A stretch of 64,000 nucleotides of DNA from Bidens hawaiensis (lineage: Eukaryota > Streptophyta > Magnoliopsida > Asterales > Asteraceae). The notes under the pieces are model-generated. The model saw only the letters and a program-made list of their open reading frames with translations. It had not been told where the DNA came from and did no database searches. Of this stretch, positions 10,246 to 22,205 are shown piece after piece. The translations under genes and the position numbers were made by a program. Where the stretch lies: contig JAIQDT010009193.1 in NCBI GenBank assembly GCA_021521415.1, positions 1 through 64,000 on the forward strand, written 5' to 3'. The first letter of the stretch is position 1. Each line of letters begins with the position of its first letter.

Positions 10246-12447
10246 TGTAACATCCTAAAATTTTTATATTGATAAATAAAAGAAAGTTATGTTTAGTAAA
10301 TTCACGTTTTAGTTATTTAATGTCGAGTAAGGAACGGGTCTTGGGCTTAGTTATTTTATGAACTCGGCCTGTCTCGACCCGTAGGAAGCCAACCCGAGCC
10401 TAACCAAACCCGTAGTATATAAACGAAAGTTCTTGACACTTCCACCATTTTCACCATCTTCCTTCACTTACACCCACCCAAACACTCTCATTTCTAGAGA
10501 GAGAAGCTAGAGAGAGAAAGTTCTCAAATCACAAATCCGAGTCCACAATCTTGTTCCTAATCGTTTTTGGTAAGTCCCTCTCGAAAATCATCCGTTTTCA
10601 TAACCATTTCGGCCTCAAATCGAGCAAAAACGTAACTTGAGTTTTCGGGTCAAAAACCGCCTTGTTTTGGTGTCAAAATGCAAGCTTTTGTGTTTAAAAG
10701 TACTAGGAATCGATAGCCCTTTCAATCCCGAGCATTTCCATGTCAAAAACTTCGATTTTGGGTCAAAAATCTGGAAAATCTGGAAAACCCGTGGGTTTCT
10801 CCGTCGCCCAGCTTGAAGGAGTCGAATCAGACTCATTCGATCGAATCAGTCGATCGAATCAGTCCATTCGATCGAATGTGTAGATCGAACAAGTCCAGTC
10901 GACCGAATAGGGAAGCAACCGAACGGTCTCCATCTTATTCGACCGAATGAGCTTCATATCCGACCGAACGAGTTCCTATTCGATCGAACAAGTGCCATGT
11001 CCGACCGAACGAGTTTTCCCAACTGGTTCGATCGAGTGTGTGTCTAGTTCGATCGAGTGTGCCTCAGATTCGATCGAATATGTCCCTATTCGACCGAATC
11101 AAGCCAGAACCAAGCCGAACGAGTTTTCCCAACTGGTTCGATCGAGTGTGTGTCTAGTTCGATCGAATGTGTCTCAGATTCGATCGAATATGTCCCTATT
11201 CGATCGAATCAAGCCAGAACCAAGTTGTTTCCAAGATTCGCCTGAAGTGAAGTTCGTTTATGAAATAAATTAAAAACCTAATGAAAAATGTGTTAAGGCG
11301 GTTATCAAAAATGAGTAGTGGTAATAGTAGTAGTAGTAATTGATATGTGTAAATATTATACAGTTAGCCGAGCCCAGTTAAAGAAAGGAATTACAATCAA
11401 CGGCGAGCGTAACAGAATCCAGGTGAGTTTCTAGCCCCATTCCTTGTTATGTTTTCGGGGCTGTGTGCATACTCGATGTGTTGTTAATACATTTATCCTA
11501 AGTGATAAGTGTATGCCATATGTGATATATGTGATATGTATGAATGATTGCTTGATGGTACGTGAACGATCTTCGGATATTGCACGTACTGTCAGGTTGT
11601 AACGTTATAAACATGGCAAGTATGATATGTATGTTTACGTGTATGAACGTAATAAAGTTAATAAAAGAAGGAAATGACGGTTGTATGGTTGTATGGTTAC
11701 GAAAAGGGTACCAAGCCCTAATAATACTCGAGGTATGTTGCATGGTTGTATGGTAACGAAGAGGAAACTGAACCCTACTAATATTCGAAAGCAAGGGACC
11801 AGACCCTTATAATATCTGTGATGTTAGGGACCAGACCCTTATAATATCTGTGATGTTAGGGACCAGACCCTTATAATATCTGTGATGTTAGGGACCAGAC
11901 CCTTACAATATCTGTGATGTTAGGGACCAGACCCTTACAATATCTGTGATGTTAGGGACCAGACCCTTATAATATCTGTGAGGTTATAGGGCGAAAGGCT
12001 CTTTAAAACGTATGAATATGAAAGAAAGAAAGTATGTAAGTAAGAATGAAGGTATGAGTACTTATGTGTGTATAAAAGAAAGTTATGAGGTTAAGTACGT
12101 ATGTATGTAACAAGGTATTGTATGGTAGTGTATGATTAACTAGAACTCACTCAGCGTAGCTGACTTTTAGTATGCACGCAGGTGAGTAGGATGAGACAGC
12201 TGGCTTGAGTGGAGGACACATGGCAGAAGACTAAAGCCTGGCATCTGAAGATCCGATATGTTTTATAAGTTACGTTTTGATTTTGAAAGACAAGAGGAAT
12301 GTTTAAAGACATGATTATGAATTGAGATGTAATGTTTTATGAAAGTTTTATATTCCGCGTAAAGATTTTAATTAACTCTGATATTTAGAACTGTGTTTAT
12401 GAGTAAATCCAACACGAAAGTAGGGTTACCGGTAACGGGGCCTTACA
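10246..12447 (+). repeat. 3' LTR of gypsy C
   Basis: It is a 2,202-bp copy of 2957-5158, offset by 7,289 bp. TATAAA-type box at 10416-10423, CGATCGAA array about 10829-11225, and six 32-bp repeats at 11794-11985. I noticed one base difference from the 5' LTR. Confidence 0.96.
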
Positions 12448-12452
12448 AGGAG
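12448..12452. repeat. Right target-site duplication of gypsy C (AGGAG)
   Basis: Exact match to 2952-2956. Confidence 0.95.
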
Positions 12453-13844
12453 GTGGTGGGGTAGGAGGACGAGGAGGAGGAGGCCTCATCGATGGTGTTG
12501 AAGGGACAGTAGATAATGTAGCAGGAGGCCTTGGTATCTCAGATAATGCCATTTGAGGGATTAAATCAAGCCTTTCATGGGACACCAACGTCGTCGTCAA
12601 TGTAAGCATCGGAGTGCTAGTAGTAGGCGGCACTGCCGAGCGTTGAGGCGTTGAGGCGTTGATTGACGTGGTGGTGGAACACCAATAACTACCCCAGCCC
12701 CCGCTGAGACACGTCTTTTCTTCGATGGCTCACCCGTTGCCACCGCTTTCCCTTTCCTTTTTCTTTCTTGTTGAGCTGCAATGGTGGCAGCTAAAGCAGC
12801 ATTTACTGCCTCTTGTTGCTCTTGAAAGGCAGCATCACCAGCTCCACCATCACCATCATTTCCATCATCATTCCCGTCATCATCGTTCCCACCTTCTCCC
12901 CCTTCACGCTCGGAATCCGAATCGTCATGGATCCAGCGTTCATTAGGAGGACATACATAATTAGGATTAATTATATGGCCAATCATCCGTTTATCTTGTG
13001 GCTTCTCCTTTCTATAAGTTAACATTCGATGCACAGTTTCAGCTGTCATGTGTTCCGGATGAAGTACATCATTCACCAACGTCTGATCAATAGCCAAATT
13101 CGGAATTAAAGCTTGAATAATCAGCTGTAGAAAGCGAGGATACATTAAGAACTTCTTTGACTGAAGTGTTTGCTAAACTTGATCTTTCAAATGGTCGAAG
13201 ACTAACTCTGGGAAATTAAACGGCTTGTTCAGAATCAAAGCAACAAAAGCTGACTGCAAGCTAAGTCTACATTCGTCAAACCCACCACGACGACCACTCA
13301 TACAATGAAGTAGAACATGTAGAAGATACTTGTATGGTGGACATAACCCGTTCTTGTTCAACATAGATTTATTAATGTCGCCACCATAACGCACGCGTGT
13401 GAATAAACCCTTGACCAACTGCTTGTCAAATTCACTCGGGTTGTTATCATTATCACCAAATTGAAGTACGCGGCGAATGACCTCAACATCAATTGTAATC
13501 GGAGTTTGATTGATTGTGGCTCGAATGTGTTTTTCCGCTTCAACATACTCAGTTGTGTTCCAAAATTGCCTGATAATACTCAAATACACTTTAGGTCTAG
13601 TAGTTATAGCATAGTGTATCACTGAGAATCTTAAAAAAGTTAACATGTCCCCAGACACATCCAAATCTGCAACATCTTGATTTACTTAAGCACATATGTT
13701 ATGTTTCTTGTCAAATAGTAATAAAATAACGTCGACTTGTTGTTCCTGTTGTGGTGGTTGATCTAGTGGAGGTTGTTCTGGTGGTGGTTTCTCGTGTTGC
13801 CCTTGATCGACAATCGGTGGATCTTGATTTACTTGATCAGCCAT
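12453..13844 (-). pseudogene. N-terminal part of the Copia A ORF3 (envelope-position protein)
   Basis: The likely start is the minus-strand ATG at 13842-13844 (MADQVNQDPPIVDQ), followed by a Pro/Gln-rich segment. A TAA near 13684 breaks the frame. Beyond it a globular domain (13664-13173) has DVSGDMLTFLRFSVIHYAI, RQFWNTTEYVEAEK and PPYKYLLHVLLHCMSGR. Next come YPRFLQLIIQALIP, an HMTAETVHRMLTYR motif, an Asp/Gly/Glu-rich low-complexity tract and a basic patch GEPSKKRR that could be a nuclear signal. A frameshift near 12640 moves coding into a Pro-rich frame that runs into gypsy C and resumes at 2951. The FWNT- and GGFDE-containing domain recurs in Asteraceae repeat proteins, often under unreliable names such as synaptobrevin or longin-like. 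A basic patch without an evident membrane segment argues against a classic envelope protein. Confidence 0.75.
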
Positions 13845-14890
13845 TTATACTGAATAAATAGAAACAGATATAAGGAACGAGAAGACGTAATATGTATTAA
13901 ACATCAAAATATGTCTAGTTATTTATAAATGGGGTATTCATTGTCATAAAATATGTGTATTTAATTTATTTAAGAGTTTAGACGATTTAAATACTTTAAT
14001 TAATTTAAAAGTGAATTTTAAATTTAATTAAATAATTAAAATTGAATGTCATTCGTTAAATATTACACTGATTCGTTACTATTCAGTAACGAATCGAGTG
14101 ATTCTCTATCAGGTAAATTAGCTAACGAAGTAGACTTAGCGAATTACTATTCAAAATGACGAACTAAGGGTCTAGTTCATTAAACTTTTAATGAATCCAC
14201 ATCTGATTTGTGAACTAAATTATTCGCTGAGCTAGTTCGTGTATGTCCTTAACGAATTGGACACGAAACAGTTCCAATTCGCTAAGGAGAACGAATGGTC
14301 AATTAATTAGACTTAATCTTTGACCTGCATTGTCAAATTCAAAATTAAGATGAACACAGATAGTCAACAATATGAACCCAGAATCAATTAGTCCATAACT
14401 ATCGTTGAATAATCAAGATAATGAACGTGTTGAACTCAGAAACACACTATGAAGCTCATGGTGATGACATTGAGACTCAAAACCCAGAGATACTGAGGTT
14501 AACCGGAGCAAACAGAAACACAGAAACCATGAAAACATAATCAACCCGGCAAACTATAATCAAACGTCGATTAAAGTCCACCAAGAGTATCGGAATCGCA
14601 TTCCGATTACATTGAAACATAAGTAATCTATATTATCACAATGGTGCATAAACAAATCAGGGTTTAAGAACTCGGAAAACCCTTAGACCATAAAAATACA
14701 TAATTCGTCTATCAAAGCATAATCATTTTTGACGAAAAACACATCGCCGTGACCATCTATACCAGAGAAACACAAAGAAATCCTTGAAATATCAAAATCT
14801 GGAAGTCGAAATTTCAGAGAAAATTTGAATAGGGTGACTTTAGTGTGAAGGAAAAAGATGAACAGTGAAGGACCGTTCGTCTTTTTCTGT
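13845..14890 (-). other. Non-coding region 5' of ORF3 in Copia A (possible ORF3 leader)
   Basis: No convincing frame is present. On the sense strand it lies between a TATA-like box (14891-14898) and the ORF3 ATG. It holds a second cluster of TTCGTTA/TAACGAA words at about 14049-14290 and a pyrimidine-rich stretch just after the TATA box (TTCATCTTTTTCCTTCAC). Confidence 0.5.
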
Positions 14891-15160
14891 CTTATATAGC
14901 CTAGCACGCTACCCGAGGTACAATTTGTACAAATCAAGTGATTCGTTTGAATTATAAATAACGAATTAGAGAATTCGCTATTTCAGTTCGTTACCTTAGA
15001 GTAGCGAAAAAGACATGACTCGTGTCTTGATTCGTTAAATATGTATAACGAAGAAGGGATGATTCGTTACAGAGTGCGGAAGCGAATTAGGTGAGCGAAC
15101 TAGAATTCAGTTCGCTAAAGAATCACCTAGTTCGTTATTCATAATTAACGAATTAGCTCT
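14891..15160 (-). promoter_or_regulatory. Candidate internal promoter for ORF3 of Copia A
   Basis: On the minus strand a TATA box (GCTATATAAGACAG, TATATAAG at 14891-14898) is preceded by a dense cluster of TTCGTTA, TTCGCTA and TAACGAA words (14935-15160). This resembles the palindromes of the element's own U3, which also stand upstream of a TATA box. It lies about 1.05 kb upstream of the ORF3 ATG. The words and box are visible; promoter activity is inference. Confidence 0.45.
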
Positions 15161-15180
15161 TAACAAATTAAAAAATTTAT

Positions 15181-17077
15181 TTAGTTTTAAATTAAATAAT
15201 TAAATGAATTAAATAATGAATTGATTAAATAAAAATAATAATAAAAAAAAATAAAAAATTAACTTAAAAGCATTACCGAGATCCTTTTTATCTCGATAAT
15301 TGAATACCTTAAAATACGTTTCACTTTTACGAAACATAACTTAAAAACATTAAATAATATGTAAAGTGAAAAGAAGAAAATATTTTTGGTATTTTGTAAA
15401 AATTAAAGAATGTATTTACAAAGAATATCCGAACATTAAAAAAAATAGACAATCTTTTTGTGTTTTTCAATGATTTATCAAAAACCAAACATATTTTTGT
15501 ATTTTTTGTTAAGTTTGAGCAGAGAATCATATTGATCAAAATGCCCTTCCATCACAGTCTTATATTTTAGCGATATTATGACTGGCGTTAAGTCGGTCAT
15601 TGATATTGTTGTCCACTTAAATCTTATAACAAACCTTCGAGCATTTTTGTGATATGATTTATGGTTCAATTAGCGCACAGAATATCAGAAACTATCAGCC
15701 CCTAATCTCGGTTCAAGCTTAATTTGATTTTTGCCAAATCACCCCAACTTGACTTAAACCATTATAATGTTGATCAAAATTTTGATACCAATTGTGAAAT
15801 TTTGAGCAATGCATTAAGTTTCCTTTACTGTGAGTGAGTATGCACGAGTCCATCTGTCGGCTTACATACATTGTATCCCCTGGGGTCCATTTCTTATTGG
15901 TATTGAGACGCACGCAAGGGAGGAACAATTGTATGACTAACAGCGGATTTTGATCAAGTCAGTAATTTAGATTGTACAAAGTACAGCGGGGATCAAGTTT
16001 AATGACTTTGGGTTTGCTCTAGAAAGCGAGTGAAATATTCATGCTTATGAATACCCAAATTATTAAGCCGCATAAAGACTCACAGTGTCCAGAATCCTAA
16101 CGCTTTTTATTTGCTTTATTATATTTTTGGGTGATCAACAATTATAAGGCTTGAGTATGACCGGTTATTACATTTCTGCCATCTTTACCGAGACTTTTGC
16201 TAGAGACTAACACCTCTTTCAATTTGGCTTTTCTTTAAGTTTATATCACTTACTTTACTCTAACAGCTTATTTAAGACCTATCAAAGCACCAATGATTAA
16301 GCACACAGTCTTTTAAGCTTATTTCTTTCTGGATTTGGGGTCAAATAATCAATGTACTATCATTTTCTCTTTTTGCTTCAAAAACTCAAAATTTTAAGGA
16401 GCATTAAACAAAATGATTTAAATTGCCCCAGTTAATTTAAGTTCATAAATTAATGGCTATCATATCCATTTACAATTAGAGAACAGGACCAAAACATGCA
16501 AGCACGCTTTACAAACTTAAATAACTGACTAAATTCTCAGCTAAAAGTAAAGTAGAGTGCTTAACTAACGCCCCAAATACTTTCCATTTGTGAGATAAAT
16601 GGCTAACCCGAAGATTCCAAGAAATTATCAGGACCGAACATATACAAGTATATGTTCTTCGAAATAGAAGCAAATGACATAATTTTCAGCGATCATAAGC
16701 AAAAATCTTTTTGGTTTTTCTCTTTACAAACTAAAAACACAATCTTTTAGTCTTTTCGGATTTTTCTTTACAAAAACAAGAAAATTCACATTCTTTTTGA
16801 CTTTTTCAAAAATTTTCTGTACAAACAGAAATTACAATCTTTTTGGAATTTTTCTAATTTTAAAAATGTTTGTGTGTTTTTCAGATATTAGGATAAAACA
16901 AGAAAGACAAAACAAGAAAGAATACAATATTTTTGAATTTTCAAAGTTTTCTAATGTTTTTGGGTTTTATCTATACAAACTCAAAGCACAATATTTTTGT
17001 ATTTTCTAGAATTCACTCCCTAAAACCTAAAACCAGAAGAAAATTAAACTAGAACAATAAAAAACAAGTAAAGATAA
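15181..17077 (-). other. Spacer between pol and ORF3 in Copia A
   Basis: It is AT-rich non-coding DNA without a convincing ORF. From about 15720 to 16700 it is collinear with 25520-26420 in Copia B: matching blocks include TCACCCCAACTTGACTTAAA, CAATGTACTATCATTT, TTAATGGCTATC, ACAGGACCAAA and AAATGACATAATTTTCAGC. A hairpin GAACATATAC..GTATATGTTC lies at 16636-16657. The 16680-17010 part is a run of T-rich CTTTTTGG phrases. Confidence 0.6.
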
Positions 17078-20000
17078 TTATCCTAATTTTAAGACCTCAG
17101 CAAGGGTCTTCAATCCATTTAAACCAAGTAAAAAATTAAAACGTGTTTTATCAAACGCTTTGGTAAATAGATCGGCTTTTTGAAAATCAGTGTGCACTTT
17201 CTCAAGATCAATTAATTTATTTTCATAACAATCCCGTATAAAATGATATCAAATTTCGATATGTTTTGTTTTAGAATGTTGTACGGAATTCTTGGTGATA
17301 CTAATAGCAGCAGAGTTATCAATCAAGATGGGAGTAGTAAGAAACTTCAAACCGTAGTCGCGAAGATGTTGTTGTTTCCAAAAACCTGGGAACAGCAACT
17401 CGAGGCTGCAACATACTCAGCTTCGGTGGTTGAAGTGGAGACCGTTGTCTGCTTCTTACACTCCCAGGAAACAAGCTGGCTTCCTAAGAATTGACAACCC
17501 GCTGTAGTAGACTTGAAATTGATCTTGCATCCTCCATAATCTGAGTCTGAGTAAGCGATAAGATCGAAAGTATCATCTTTGGGGTACCATAACCCGATGT
17601 CAGGATTTCCCCGTAGATATTGCAAAATACGCTTGACTGCTGCCAGGTGAGTCACTCGGGGACTAGCTTGGTACCTAGCACATAAACAAACAGCAAACAT
17701 TATGTCGGGTCGAGAAGCAGTTAAATACATTAAAGAACCAATCATGGTACGATAGAGGGTCGGATCAATGGTATCCTCCAATTCATCGGGTGATAAATTG
17801 TGACCCACGGGAAGAGGAGTAGAAGGGATTTTTCCGGCAGTAATCTTGAATCGGCCCAAGACATCGTTCACATAATTTGTCTGATGAATGAAGATTCCCT
17901 TCGCAGACTGATGAACCTGCAACCCTAAAAAGAAATTCATCTCTCCCATCGAACTCATCTCAAACTTGGTTTGCATAGATTTCTCGAACTCCTTACACAA
18001 TGAATCGTTTGTAGACCCAAAGATTATGTCATCAACATAAATCTGAACGAGCAGAAGATCATCACCAATATTCTTATAAAATAAAGTGCAGTCAACAGTT
18101 CTATGTTTGAAGCCATTATCCGTCAGATGGTCGGCGAGCGTGCCATACCAAGCTCTCGGAGCTTGATGTAGACCACATAATGCCTTGTTTAATCGGTAAA
18201 CACGGTCAGGATAATCAGGATCTTCAAAACCTGGAGGCTGTAAAACAAACACTTCCTCGTGAAGTTCACCATTGAGAAAAGCACTCTTAACATCCATTTG
18301 ATACACTTTGATATTCTTGTAAGCAGCATATACCAGGAAGATTCGAATCGACTCTAATCTTGCAACTGGAGCATACATCTCAGTGTAATCAATACCCTCT
18401 TGCTGATGAAAACCTTGCACCACTAAACGTGCTTTGTTTCTCACAATTACCCCACGATCATCTTTCTTACACTTATATACCCACTTAGTCGGAATTGCCT
18501 TCTTGACTCTAGCAGGTTTATCAATAAGATCCCAAACACCTAAACGTGCAAATTGTTGTAATTCTTCTTGCATAGCTTCTACCCAAGAAGGATCTTGCAA
18601 AGCCACACGAGGAGTTGTAGGCTCAACTTGAGATAGAAAACAAGTAAATTTAGCAACAGTTGCAATTTCATATGCGTGTAAGTCAGCATGAGCACATAGA
18701 GCATTATTGTCACTTGAAGAGGCAAGTTGATGTCGTGTCTGAACCCCTACATCAAGGTCTACAATAATGTTTTCTTGTGGATGGTAATTATGAATCCTGA
18801 GAGTAGGATTTTCAGAAACAGCAACATTTTCAAATAAATTAGTGTAATGTTCACCCAATTCAGGAGATGAAACATCACTGTCAAGTGCAATAACTTGATC
18901 TACAACAGTATTATCATCAGATGAAGTAGACTCATTATCATCACGAACAGGAGATTCATTATCAGGTTCTTCAATTGGAACAGCAATTGGAGCTTCAGCA
19001 TCATTTGAACTTGCAACCCTTGGAATTTCCAAATGTTCTTCAAAATAAGCACGAAACAAATCTTCATCTGGATGATCAGTTGATGGAGTGAATGAATTAA
19101 ATAAGTCATCATAGTCAAACATCCATTTAGGACCTTTCCCATGTGGAGGAGTAGTGTACTTTTGACAGTCAACATGGTACCACTCTTCAACACAACCAGG
19201 TGTAAAATTGAAAACCCGTTTCTTAGGTGACGCATACCCCAAGAAATACCCTTCAATGGCTTTTTCATCAAATTTACCCACATCCTTTTTCAATATAGTA
19301 CAGGGACACCCAAAAGGTTCCAAGTACTTTAAATTCGGTTTACGATTATTCAATAATTCATAACTGGTCTTCTTGAGTCGTTTAACAGTCAGAACTCGAT
19401 TGAGGGTATAACAGGCCGTATTCACAGCCTCATTCCAAAATTGGACGGGAAGCTTAGAATCAGTAAGCATAGTTCTTGCAGCTTCAATCAAGGTTCTATT
19501 CTTTCGTTCAGCAACGCCATTTTGTTGAGGTACATACGGTGCACTATATTCACGGTGAATTCCTATTTGAATACAAAAGAAATCCAGTATAGTGTTTTCG
19601 AATTCAGTTTCGTTATCACTTCGAATTCTCCTCACCTTTTGTTTGTAAAGTGATTCGATTTTAGTGATAAGGTTTTGTACCAAAACAGGCGTTTGATCTT
19701 TCGAACTCATAAATAAGACCCATGAGTATCTCGAATAATCATCAGTCACGACTAGGCAATACCAGTCTCCAGAAATACTCGCACGATTCACTGGACCGAA
19801 CAAATCCATATGAAGTCGTTCAAGTGGAGTATCAATGGAATTCAATATCTTAGATGGGTGTGATTTCTTCTTCTGTTTGCCCTTTTTACAAGCAACACAG
19901 TGATCTGATAACTTAAAATTTTTCAACGACACCCCCTCTACCAAATCGTTTGCCATTAAATAGTTCATCTTTCGAACATGTATGTGACCCATTCTTCGAT

Positions 20001-20775
20001 GCCAAAGTACAGAGTCTTTCTCGGTCGCTTTCGAGACAAAACATGTTTCAATCGATGTAGATACTTTAGAATTCATATTCAAGACATAAATATCATTTGA
20101 TCGTGGTGATCGCATGACAACCATGTCCTCGGGAATCACATAGCCCGGTTTCAGAATAAGACACTCTTTATCTGTAAATACTGTAGTGTATTGCTTATCA
20201 TAGATTTGCGACACACTCAATAAGTTATGGTCTACTTTATCACAATGGTTAACTTTCTCAAATGTAATCTTCCCATTCGAAACATCACCTTCTTGTATAA
20301 TCATACCCCCGGAATTCCCAGCAAACGCCACATAACCCCCTTGAATATTTCTCACGTTTGATAAGAGATTGAGATTTCCAGTAATATGACGAGAACATCC
20401 ACTGTCCATGATCCAGTTTTCACCAGAAATGGTATTGGATGAACCCTACACACAAAAGAAAACGATTAGTTCAAAAAGGCAGCCCAGGCCTCAGTCTTGG
20501 GCACCTTTTGGTTTTCTTGAGAAAAGTTAACCTTAGTGGCATTCAATTGTTGTTCAGCAACTTGAGAATAAGTTACAAGTTTCTTCAACTTTTGTCTTAG
20601 ATACGCTCCTTGAACCACATTTGAATTAACATTTTTGCATAGTGGTTCAGTAGGAATAAACTTAGGTTTAACAGAACCATGAGTTTCATTCACATGAACA
20701 ACTTTTCGAGGATGTATATTCGAAAACATAATATGAGTATCATCAGCACACGACACTGGTAGTTTCAGAATCTCC
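17078..20775 (-). pseudogene. Protease-integrase-RT-RNase H region of Copia A
   Basis: The main frame (20409-17347) opens at the protease motif [11 protein letters not shown]. It continues with the GAG-pre-integrase [12 protein letters not shown], the integrase [10 protein letters not shown] zinc part, the DDE core ([30 protein letters not shown]) and RT ([20 protein letters not shown] and catalytic [11 protein letters not shown]). RNase H follows ([31 protein letters not shown]). Near 17345-17390 a frameshift moves the last RNase H part into another frame, which has a TGA where an Arg is expected (after KHIEI) and ends with LFTKAFDKTRFNFLL at the stop 17078-17080. Upstream, 20466-20756 carries the gag-protease linker. 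These enzymes would copy and integrate the element; the frameshift and stop should abolish RNase H. The upstream continuation is at 35962, beyond inserted Copia B. Confidence 0.9.
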
Positions 20776-20780
20776 TTTAC
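20776..20780. repeat. Left target-site duplication of Copia B (TTTAC)
   Basis: TTTAC directly before the LTR's TG is repeated exactly at 35957-35961. Confidence 0.93.
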
Positions 20781-22035
20781 TGTCAGGTCCCTCGATTTCA
20801 GCTGGATCTTACTTAATCATGTCATAACTCACACAGATTGATGTGTTGACAAGGGAGTTAATGACGGGTTGCTATATTTAGAAAGATATCTGTTTGATAA
20901 AGGCGGAATCAATAACAAACATACGGTTGCTTAATAAGTATTCAATGATAGATAACACAAACAAGATTCACTCAAAAGATTTCATTTATATAATATCAAT
21001 CATACATAGTGGATAATCAATTTAGGGTTTCTTGAAGGTTTATCCGTACTAAGACAGCCGTCACACACAATATTCTCTCTTAATAAATTCCTTTTTCCGT
21101 GTGTTGTGTGTGTGTCTGTTCTTAGGCCTCCCTTCTTCCGTAGGCGGCGTGCCCTAAAACATTCTATTTATGGGCCTGTCAACCTAGGACAGTTGCCATT
21201 CCTTCTAGAAACCCCAAACATATATACATATTCAAATTACATAATCAGAAAATATTCTAAGTGTAAAACAAGTCTTCCGGGTAGGCTCTGGATAAGTAAA
21301 CTTCTCCGAGTAGACTATATGCTCTGCCTGCCTTAGACTTGGTAACATAGAAGTGTGCTCGGGATCAGTTTCCGGGTAGACTTTACTTGAAGAGTATTTT
21401 ACCGAGTAAAATACTCACCGGGTAGACTTCAGTCTTCTTGACTTTGCCAGACTTTGCCCGACAAACCCTTACGAGCAACCTTGTTCTTCGATGGTCCATT
21501 CAACTCCTTGCTATACAATAACTTATTAGCAAAGTGTACTCGGCAGTACTGTTCCTTTCTTGAGTTGAACCTTGCCCGATGTTACTTAGAGATATTCCAT
21601 TTATACATCAAGCTTGCTCGGACCATAATTATTAAAGAATACCTTGCCCGGTCTTCCAATCACTTGGCCTCATGGACTTGGTTAGCCAAAAGCTTCCTCG
21701 GAAGAGAACCTTACTTGACTATGAAGAACAGACTTGCTTGATAAAGTGAACCTTGCTCGTATTTACATAAACTAGTGAACCTTGCCCGGCAATGCACTAA
21801 TTTGCAAACCTTGCTCGGATATCCACTAAAGAAGACTACTTGAAGTAAACCTTGCCCGATAGACAAAATATCGTACCCGGCTAAGTAAAAGCTTGCTCGG
21901 AAGTCTAAGGTGTACCCGGATCCATACTTAGCGAATTCTGAGGAGATTGAGAAGATTCCAATCTTCCATGTACTTCATTTTGGTCAAATCTTTAACTCAA
22001 CAATCTCCCCCTTAGGTCAGTTTCTTGACCCAACA
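20781..22035 (-). repeat. 3' LTR of Copia B
   Basis: It is 1,255 bp, TGTCAGGTCC..CTTGACCCAACA on the plus strand, and pairs with 34718-35956. U3 (about 21200-21920) is full of CTTGCCCGG / CTTGCTCGG words. The TATAAATAG of the partner LTR reads CATAAATAG here (near 21164-21172). Confidence 0.9.
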
Positions 22036-22045
22036 ATCTCCCCCT
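22036..22045 (-). other. Polypurine tract of Copia B
   Basis: On the minus strand AGGGGGAGAT directly precedes the 3' LTR start TGTTGGGTC. Similar AGGGGGAGAA runs recur near 23470-23500 inside the ORF3 region. Confidence 0.8.
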
Positions 22046-22205
22046 ATATTGGAACACCTCAGCTGACCCAAAACATTTCTACAGTTACCTACACTTAGTC
22101 AAAATACACATCAAATCAAAAGTCAAATTACATATTCAAATAACAAATTACATATTTAAAAACTGTCCGAAGACATTACATAAGAAAGCCTAAGCTAAAA
22201 ATTCT

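Larger units (their letters stand above)
2957..12447 (+). mobile_element. Young, apparently complete Tekay-like Ty3/gypsy chromovirus C
   Basis: It is a 9,491-bp element bounded by two LTRs of exactly 2,202 bp that start TGTAACATCC and end GCCTTACA, with a perfect AGGAG duplication. Between them lie a primer-binding site matching tRNA-iMet, one uninterrupted gag-pol frame, and a polypurine tract. The two LTRs look identical by eye except for one G/A difference (around 3995 versus 11284), and the same conceptual reading frames recur in both. The pol order (protease, RT, RNase H, integrase, chromodomain-like tail) is that of chromoviruses. The RT wording and long LTRs resemble the Tekay/Del lineage. 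It sits inside ORF3 of Copia A. Intact ends, LTR identity and an open frame suggest a recent insertion that may still be autonomous. Confidence 0.95.

Noticed and set aside
12725..13022. His-rich plus-strand frames
   Set aside because: These are the antisense of the acidic tract of ORF3 in Copia A.
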